From Candidatus Zhuqueibacterota bacterium 4484_219 (GTDB taxonomy: Bacteria; Zhuqueibacterota; JdFR-76; 4484-219): a stretch of DNA of 12,322 nt. Below, piece by piece: positions 7,595-12,322 of the stretch (positions within the stretch are counted from its first letter, which is position 1; the number at the start of each line of letters is the position of its first letter). The notes beneath the pieces were generated by a model. The model worked only from the letters and a program-made list of their open reading frames with translations. It had not been told where the DNA came from and searched no databases. The position numbers and the translations under genes were made by a program. The DNA lies in assembly GCA_002085035.1 (NCBI GenBank), contig MZGM01000061.1:1-12322 (forward strand). Reading direction: 5' to 3'.

Positions 7595-7664
7595 AGGTTT
7601 GTGGAAATTATTATCATTAAGAAAAATCGAATTTGGACATTTGTTTGTTTTCCCATAGTTTCCA

Positions 7665-7721
7665 TTCACCTTTAGACGAACGGCATTCTCGAAAATGTGT
7701 AACCGAATGTTTAAAGGTGAA
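7665..7721 (+). promoter_or_regulatory. Antiterminator-like RNA stem in the PorV leader
   Basis: TTCACCTTTA (7665-7674) is perfectly complementary to TAAAGGTGAA (7712-7721). The helix continues with G-U, A-U, C-G and G-U pairs to 7678/7708, for 14 pairs in all. The 29-nt loop can fold further by CGG/CCG (7681-7683 and 7703-7705) and CATT/AATG (7684-7687 and 7694-7697). This stem occupies 7713-7718, the left half of the inner terminator stem, so the two structures exclude each other. TAAAGGT at 7592-7598 could instead pair with 7668-7674 and free the terminator. No known riboswitch class was recognised. Confidence 0.55.
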
Positions 7722-7755
7722 GACAGTGATGAGACCTTTTTCGTTCGGTTTTTTT
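7701..7755 (+). terminator. Intrinsic terminator within the PorV leader (probable attenuator)
   Basis: AACCGAA (7701-7707) pairs with TTCGGTT (7744-7750), and inside it AAAGGT (7713-7718) pairs with ACCTTT (7734-7739), separated by a small internal loop. The outer arm runs into a T-tract ending at 7755. The terminator lies only 18 nt before the GGAGG (7774-7778) of the PorV-like gene. No room remains for a promoter between them, so expression of that gene from the 7500-7528 promoter must pass this terminator. Confidence 0.6.
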
Positions 7756-7787
7756 ATTAATTCAGAAAAAAGTGGAGGTTTACTACC

Positions 7788-8846
7788 ATGAAAAAAGCAG
7801 TATTTGTCTTTGTATGCGTTTTGGTGTTAATAATGGTCAGTTTACAAGGTGACTGTTTTGCCCAAAGTGAAGCAGGGTTACTTTTTTTGCTGATTTCACC
7901 GGGAGTAAGAGCAGATGGTATGGGCGAGGCGTTTGTGGCATTGGCCGATGATGCCTCGGCAATTTATTGGAATGCCGGCGCCTTAGGATTCTTACAACAC
8001 CACGAGATTTTGTTAATGCACTCGAATTGGTTGCCTCAATTAGCTTCTGATCTGTTCTATGATTTTGGCGCCTATGTTCACCACGTCCCGGGTTTAGGGA
8101 CATTTGGTGGTAGTGTAACTTACTTGAATATGGGTGAACAAAACGTAACTCTTTCAACTGGACCTGAGGTTGTTGATCATTTTATTAGTTACGACGTTGC
8201 TTTATCAGGTGCGTTTGGTACATTGGTGAGCGAAAATATAGGTGTTGGTGTAAACATGAAGATAATTCGTAGTAATCTTTCGCCTATAGGCGCTGGCCAG
8301 GAAAAAGGAAGTGGTCAGGCATGGTCATTTGGTGTAGACCTGGGAATGCTTTATAAGCATTTTCTGGTAAAAGGTTTGAATTTTGGCATCAATTTGTCTA
8401 ATCTGGGTCCGAAAATTGCCTACATCGACGTCGATCAGGCGGATCCCCAACCCACCAATTTAAAAGTTGGATTTGCTTACAAGTTGCTCGATATGGAATA
8501 CAACAAAATAACAGTTACTGCAGATTTTAACAAATTGCTGGTACGACGTTACAAAGATGGCACCTCTGATCCTTTCTACAAAGCTATTTTCACTTCTTGG
8601 ACCGATGAACCCATTAAACAGGAAATGAAACGGGTGATTAGCCATGTAGGGGCTGAGTATTGGTACAGCGACCTTGTCGCTCTTCGCGTAGGTTATTGGT
8701 ATGATGAAATTGGAAATGTGAAGCCCACCACATTTGGCGCTGGCTTGAAATATTCTCTCTACCGTTTCGATTTTGGTTATATCGCCGCAGGCGAAGGACA
8801 TCCCTTGTCCGATACGATGCGTTTTTCGCTCACAATTGGATTCTGA
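7788..8846 (+). CDS. PorV/PorQ-family outer-membrane beta-barrel protein
   Basis: The 352-residue product starts with a Sec signal peptide (hydrophobic 4-19, probable cleavage after CFA at 23-25). It continues with the signature of the PorV/PorQ family: FLLISPGVRADGMGEAF at about 33-49, then VALADDASAIYWNAGAL at 50-66. The rest is made of alternating amphipathic beta-strands rich in Gly, Tyr and Phe, and it ends in a Phe (LTIGF), as is typical of outer-membrane barrels. PorV is the outer-membrane shuttle that takes T9SS cargo from the translocon to the attachment complex; other paralogues have unclear roles. GGAGG with a nine-base spacer precedes the ATG. A gene for a T9SS cargo protein follows 137 bp later, which supports a T9SS-linked role, though the intervening terminator argues against a simple operon. 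Regulation through an attenuator-like leader is inferred. True PorV cannot be told from a paralogue here. Confidence 0.88.
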   Translation: MKKAVFVFVCVLVLIMVSLQGDCFAQSEAGLLFLLISPGVRADGMGEAFVALADDASAIYWNAGALGFLQHHEILLMHSNWLPQLASDLFYDFGAYVHHVPGLGTFGGSVTYLNMGEQNVTLSTGPEVVDHFISYDVALSGAFGTLVSENIGVGVNMKIIRSNLSPIGAGQEKGSGQAWSFGVDLGMLYKHFLVKGLNFGINLSNLGPKIAYIDVDQADPQPTNLKVGFAYKLLDMEYNKITVTADFNKLLVRRYKDGTSDPFYKAIFTSWTDEPIKQEMKRVISHVGAEYWYSDLVALRVGYWYDEIGNVKPTTFGAGLKYSLYRFDFGYIAAGEGHPLSDTMRFSLTIGF

Positions 8847-8904
8847 TAGCCCATTATTCCTTAAGGCAGGTTGTTGCAGTTAGCCATGATAAGAGTTTTT
8901 AGAT

Positions 8905-8937
8905 AAAAAACCGAGGCGACAGCGTCCTCGGTTTTTT
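8905..8937 (+). terminator. Strong rho-independent terminator after the PorV-like gene
   Basis: AAAAAACCGAGG (8905-8916) and CCTCGGTTTTTT (8926-8937) form a perfect 12-bp stem with a 9-nt loop. The stem includes six G-C/C-G-rich inner pairs and ends in T6; the A6 on the other side could make it work in both directions. It lies 58 bp after the PorV-like stop codon and 36 nt before the Shine-Dalgarno of the next gene. No good promoter was found between them. Confidence 0.9.
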
Positions 8938-8983
8938 GCAGACACAGCAAATGTAATCTCCTGATTTTCTGTGGAGGCTAAGT

Positions 8984-11900
8984 TTGAGCGAAAAAACAAA
9001 GAAGCAGTTTCTGTTCCGCTGGGATAATATCTTTGGGTGGGCTTTGTTCCTTTTCTTTGTTTCAACTCAACTCCGGGCAAGCAATACACCCCGTCCAATT
9101 GCGAAATTCTTTCCCTCTGGTGTTTCTCAACAACATCTGCTTTCAAACCGTGAATTCAATAATAATCTGAGGGCTGTCGCCTCTTCACCAACAGACTCTA
9201 TTTCCGATACATTGCGTATTTTGGCAATCCGAGTGGAATTTCAGTCAGATACTTTAGCCACAACCTCAGGCGATGGCAAATTTATTCTGCATCCAGACCC
9301 AAAAGTTATTTTAGACCCCCCGCCCCATGATCGAGAGTATTTTCGGGCACAACTTGTTGCCATGGCAAATTACTTCCGCACTGTATCGCGGGGGAAGTTG
9401 ATCCTCACCGGGGAAGTTTATCCCTTGCAAGATGAACAGGCATACTTACTTCCTCATTCAATGGACTACTACAATCCCAATCAGAGCAAGGAAGTACTCG
9501 ATCAGCGTTTGGCAGAGTTGCTCCGTGACGGCTTTCAAGAAGCTTACAATCAAGATCATATCCCGGTGGCAGATTATGATATTTATTTGCTCTTTCATGC
9601 TGGGATCGGCAACGATATTGCCACCGATTATAATCAGACACCTAATGATATTCCTTCAGCTTTTCTCAATTTTGCGCATTTGCAACGTACTCTCGGAAAT
9701 GGTGACCCGAATTTTTCTGGTATTGAGATCGACCAAGGAATTACCATCAAAGAAGGTATTATCCTACCAGAAACCGAAAGTCGTCCTGATTTACAGATAG
9801 AGATGGCGTTAAAGGGAATTGCGGTTCGCCTCTTGGGGAATCAACTTGGATTACCCAGTTTGTTCAATACCGAAACCGGCCGTTCCGGTATTGGCAGATG
9901 GGGATTAATGGATGAAGGGTGTAAGAATTATTTTGGTCTTATTCCGGCTATTCCCTGTGCCTGGAGCCGGGTGTTTATGGGATGGGAAGAACCAGAAATC
10001 CTGACGCCTCGATCTGGAATAGCTATTGCCGCTATTTCAGAATCCTCTGCTCCCCGAGTTTACAAAATTCCCATTAATGCTCATGAGTATTTCTTATTGG
10101 AAAATCGCCAGCAAGATGTCAACGACGATGGTGTAGCCATTGGTTATGACCAATACGGACATCGGATTGAATTTTATCCCGACGGACAATTTACTGCTAA
10201 TATTGATACCAGCGCTGGAGAACGATTAGGGGTAATTACTCGGGTTAGCGAGTACGATTTTGGGATTCCTGGTTCAGGGATTCTGATCTGGCACATCGAT
10301 GATGAGATCATTGAGCGCCATCTTACAGAGAATCAGGTGAATGCTAATCTCGAACATCGGGGGGTGGATCTGGAAGAAGCTGATGGGTCTCAAGATATTG
10401 GTCAATATTTTCCCTTCCTGAGTCCTGGCAGCGGTAGCGAATTCGGTGTTGCAGAGGATGCCTGGTACGCTGACAATGAAATCCATCAAATTGCTAACAA
10501 AAGCAAAACCGTTGCTTTTACTCCTTTTACCGCTCCCAACAGTCGTAGCTACTCCGGTGCCTACTCGCATATCTATCTCACTAATTTTTCCAAGAGAGCC
10601 GCAGTAATGAGCTTTGACTACAACAATTCAACTTTTCTGCCTGGTTTTCCTCAGAACTATGCTTCCGAGCCAACTCCAGCTTTTGCCGTTACTTCGGCCG
10701 ATTTAGACGATGACCAGCAACCAGAAATTTTAGCAACTCTAAAAGATGGCACTGTCTTAGCATGGAAAAGCGATGGGTCCAGTTTTATTTCTCATGGTGA
10801 AGAGACGCAATTGAGTCTTTTTGTCGATCCTGGCAAGCCGTTGTCTGGTCCGGTTGCAGTAGCTGATGTAATAGCCGATACTTTTCCCGAAGTAGTTGCT
10901 ACCAGCCGTGATGGCATTCTATGGGTTTGGTCTACAGATGATCAGGATGGTAATGGTCTTGCAGATACTTTGCTCACTTACACAATTGCTGATTCTATTA
11001 CTACCTTTCCTACAGTTGATAGTGAAAAAAACATCGTATTTGGTACCGAGGCAGGGCAGATAATATTTTTCTCTGCGGCTAAGAGAAAGATAATCCATTC
11101 TGTCAAAATCTCAGATTCAGCAGTCCAGAGAATATGTCAATTAGCGGTTCCATCAGGAATTATGGCAGCTACGGAATCCGGAGAAATTGTCCATCTTTCG
11201 TTGGATGGTAAAGTTATCAGCAAGAAATCGCTGTTTGTAACCGGGGAAATCACTAATATTATCTCAGGATATTTGGACAGCACCCAGGTGCAGCGAGTGG
11301 TTTTCACCACTGATGCAGGGCAACTATGGGCGATCAATACCAACGGCAATGTTCTGCCAGGCTTTCCGGTAAGAATAGATGGAGTAACCGTAAGTTCGCC
11401 AGTACTTGCAGATTTTGATAGTGATGGGTTTGGCGAGATTATTTGTTTTACAAATAGTGCTATTTATGCTTTCAATCATAACGGTACTTTGTGCAATTAT
11501 TTTCCCTTTTTCCCTCACGAATCGGGGACGCTTTTTGCGGCATCATCTTTCTCGCCGATATTAGCAGACGTTACTGGCGACGGAACATGTGAAATTCTGA
11601 CAAGTACGATCGACGGGGATATTCTGGCTATTACTCGCAACTGCAAGATAGCGACCGGATTTCCGCTTACTGCTGGAGCAACGATTAGCGCAACCATGTT
11701 AGCTAACGATGTAAATAATGACGGCAAAATTGAACTTTTTGCTCTTGCTACTGATGGTAAGCTCTATGGCTGGCGTACCGAGGGAGTTCAGACGGGATCG
11801 GAAGGGATTCTTTGGAATCAATTCCAATATGATGCAGCTCATTCCGGTTGCAATAGTGCAGTTTCCAATCAGCCGCCTATAAAAAGCCCAGGGAAATTTC

Positions 11901-12169
11901 TTTCGACCGTGTACAATTATCCTAATCCCACTGCAGGTCCTACCACCACTATTCGTTATTATTTGAGAGGAGCAGCCCAGGTACAGGTAAAGATCTTTGA
12001 TCTGACAGGGAATCAAGTAGCGGAATTGTGTGATTTTAACAGTACCCCGGGTGACAATGAGATTGTCTGGAATGTGGGCAACCTGGAAAGTGGTATTTAC
12101 ATTGCTCGTGTTGAGGCAAGGGGCGAACAACAGGGTGTGTCATTCATCAAAATCGCTGTGATGAAATGA
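8984..12169 (+). CDS. Secreted T9SS cargo: inactive-looking M6 peptidase domain, beta-propeller repeats and C-terminal sorting domain
   Basis: The start is a TTG six bases after GGAGG (8973-8977), followed by a signal peptide (hydrophobic 17-30, likely cleavage after LRA). Residues about 75-345 match the M6 (immune inhibitor A-like) peptidase fold: LRILAIRVEFQSDT, TTSGDGKF, YFRAQLVAMANYFRTVSRGKL, and SGIGRWGLMDEG at 301-312. The zinc-site region reads RLLGNQLGLPS at 282-292, where active M6 enzymes have HEFGHxLGLPD. Both His, the catalytic Glu and the Asp are therefore gone. An M6-associated C-terminal part follows (EYFLLENRQ at 368-376, GSGILIWHIDDE at 430-441, ADGSQDIG at 466-473). Next comes a propeller-like region (about 550-950) with FG-GAP-type repeats such as PVLADFDSDGFGEI and PILADVTGDGTCEI. 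The end (about 978-1061, from NYPNP to FIKIAVMK) is a T9SS type A sorting domain. The protein should be exported through T9SS and anchored or released at the surface, perhaps as a binding or scaffold protein. Confidence 0.92.
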   Translation: MSEKTKKQFLFRWDNIFGWALFLFFVSTQLRASNTPRPIAKFFPSGVSQQHLLSNREFNNNLRAVASSPTDSISDTLRILAIRVEFQSDTLATTSGDGKFILHPDPKVILDPPPHDREYFRAQLVAMANYFRTVSRGKLILTGEVYPLQDEQAYLLPHSMDYYNPNQSKEVLDQRLAELLRDGFQEAYNQDHIPVADYDIYLLFHAGIGNDIATDYNQTPNDIPSAFLNFAHLQRTLGNGDPNFSGIEIDQGITIKEGIILPETESRPDLQIEMALKGIAVRLLGNQLGLPSLFNTETGRSGIGRWGLMDEGCKNYFGLIPAIPCAWSRVFMGWEEPEILTPRSGIAIAAISESSAPRVYKIPINAHEYFLLENRQQDVNDDGVAIGYDQYGHRIEFYPDGQFTANIDTSAGERLGVITRVSEYDFGIPGSGILIWHIDDEIIERHLTENQVNANLEHRGVDLEEADGSQDIGQYFPFLSPGSGSEFGVAEDAWYADNEIHQIANKSKTVAFTPFTAPNSRSYSGAYSHIYLTNFSKRAAVMSFDYNNSTFLPGFPQNYASEPTPAFAVTSADLDDDQQPEILATLKDGTVLAWKSDGSSFISHGEETQLSLFVDPGKPLSGPVAVADVIADTFPEVVATSRDGILWVWSTDDQDGNGLADTLLTYTIADSITTFPTVDSEKNIVFGTEAGQIIFFSAAKRKIIHSVKISDSAVQRICQLAVPSGIMAATESGEIVHLSLDGKVISKKSLFVTGEITNIISGYLDSTQVQRVVFTTDAGQLWAINTNGNVLPGFPVRIDGVTVSSPVLADFDSDGFGEIICFTNSAIYAFNHNGTLCNYFPFFPHESGTLFAASSFSPILADVTGDGTCEILTSTIDGDILAITRNCKIATGFPLTAGATISATMLANDVNNDGKIELFALATDGKLYGWRTEGVQTGSEGILWNQFQYDAAHSGCNSAVSNQPPIKSPGKFLSTVYNYPNPTAGPTTTIRYYLRGAAQVQVKIFDLTGNQVAELCDFNSTPGDNEIVWNVGNLESGIYIARVEARGEQQGVSFIKIAVMK

Positions 12170-12322
12170 AAATAGTTAGAGGATTACAATTACAATTTGT
12201 TTATTGGCGGGGCAGTGTTCTCCCTCCAGAACAACCAGAAAAAATACAAAGACATTTGACTTTTTATCATTATGCTTTTGGTGCTTATTTTGCCAGCTTT
12301 GCGATCATAGTTAATCTACTTT
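12166..12322 (+). CDS. Unknown protein with a predicted membrane segment (partial, runs off right edge)
   Basis: An ATG at 12166 overlaps the stop codon of the T9SS cargo gene (ATGA) and opens a frame that stays open to the edge, giving 52 codons. The visible part has a short polar N-terminus (MKIVRGLQLQ), a segment with PPEQPEKIQRH, and a hydrophobic stretch FGAYFASFAIIVNLL at about residues 38-52, probably the first membrane helix. No domain can be recognised from this fragment. The four-base overlap and lack of a clear Shine-Dalgarno suggest translational coupling to the upstream gene. It could be a sensor kinase or another inner-membrane protein, but nothing here decides that. Confidence 0.6.
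   Translation, partial: MKIVRGLQLQFVYWRGSVLPPEQPEKIQRHLTFYHYAFGAYFASFAIIVNLL

Noticed and set aside
7695..7760. 21-codon frame running through the leader terminator
   Set aside because: It has no Shine-Dalgarno and its sequence is fully explained by the terminator stem and T-run.
7535..7787. A known riboswitch (cyclic-di-GMP, cobalamin, T-box) in the PorV leader
   Set aside because: None of the conserved core sequences of these classes could be matched by eye; an Rfam search would settle it.
9800..9900. Possible frameshift or assembly error explaining the missing HExxH in the M6 domain
   Set aside because: The frame is continuous and the residues on both sides (LGLP, SGIGRWGLMDEG) align at the expected spacing, so substitutions are the simpler reading.
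8984..12169. Annotating the T9SS cargo as an active metalloprotease
   Set aside because: All zinc-binding and catalytic positions of the M6 motif are replaced.

Overview
The window looks like a piece of chromosome from a moderately AT-rich Gram-negative bacterium of the wider FCB assemblage (candidate lineages such as KSB1, Calditrichota, Zixibacteria, Marinimicrobia or Ignavibacteria). The evidence is a PorV/PorQ-type outer-membrane protein next to a large secreted protein with a type IX secretion (T9SS) C-terminal sorting domain, plus lipoprotein and cell-wall genes. Consensus-like sigma-70 promoters (TTGACA-17-TATATT and TTGACA-17-TAGAAT) and strong Shine-Dalgarno sites argue against a classical Bacteroidota genome. 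The exact phylum is inference. No tRNA, rRNA, CRISPR, insertion sequence or phage feature was seen.

Left part (1-5759, minus strand): five closely packed genes, transcribed right to left, look like one cell-envelope operon. In order of transcription they are a membrane M48 (Ste24-type) metallopeptidase with an apparent internal deletion, a small SWIM zinc-finger protein, a 677-residue MltD-like lytic transglycosylase with LysM domains, a lipoprotein of the NamZ/DUF1343 exo-muramidase family with several altered family motifs, and an O-antigen ligase/polymerase-type membrane protein cut by the left edge. The first four genes are separated by 36-39 bp; the gap before the ligase is 117 bp. The shared theme is peptidoglycan turnover and surface glycan assembly.

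Middle (5760-7787): a 385-bp spacer without a convincing gene, then a minus-strand response regulator with an HD-GYP cyclic-di-GMP phosphodiesterase output, then a 602-bp divergent regulatory region. That region holds two back-to-back sigma-70-like promoters. The plus-strand promoter would give a ~250-nt leader for the PorV-like gene. The leader contains alternative RNA stems: a 14-bp antiterminator-like helix that competes with an intrinsic terminator ending just before the ribosome-binding site, and an upstream segment that could pair with the shared strand. A 7-codon mini-ORF stops inside that upstream segment. This resembles a transcription attenuator and is the most interesting regulatory element here.

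Right part (7788-12322, plus strand): the PorV/PorQ-family gene, a perfect 12-bp-stem terminator, then a TTG-started 1061-residue T9SS cargo made of an M6 (immune inhibitor A-like) peptidase fold, a beta-propeller/FG-GAP-like repeat region and a sorting domain. Its HExxHxxGxxD zinc site is replaced, so it is probably a pseudoprotease. An ATGA overlap links it to a partial membrane-protein gene that runs off the right edge.
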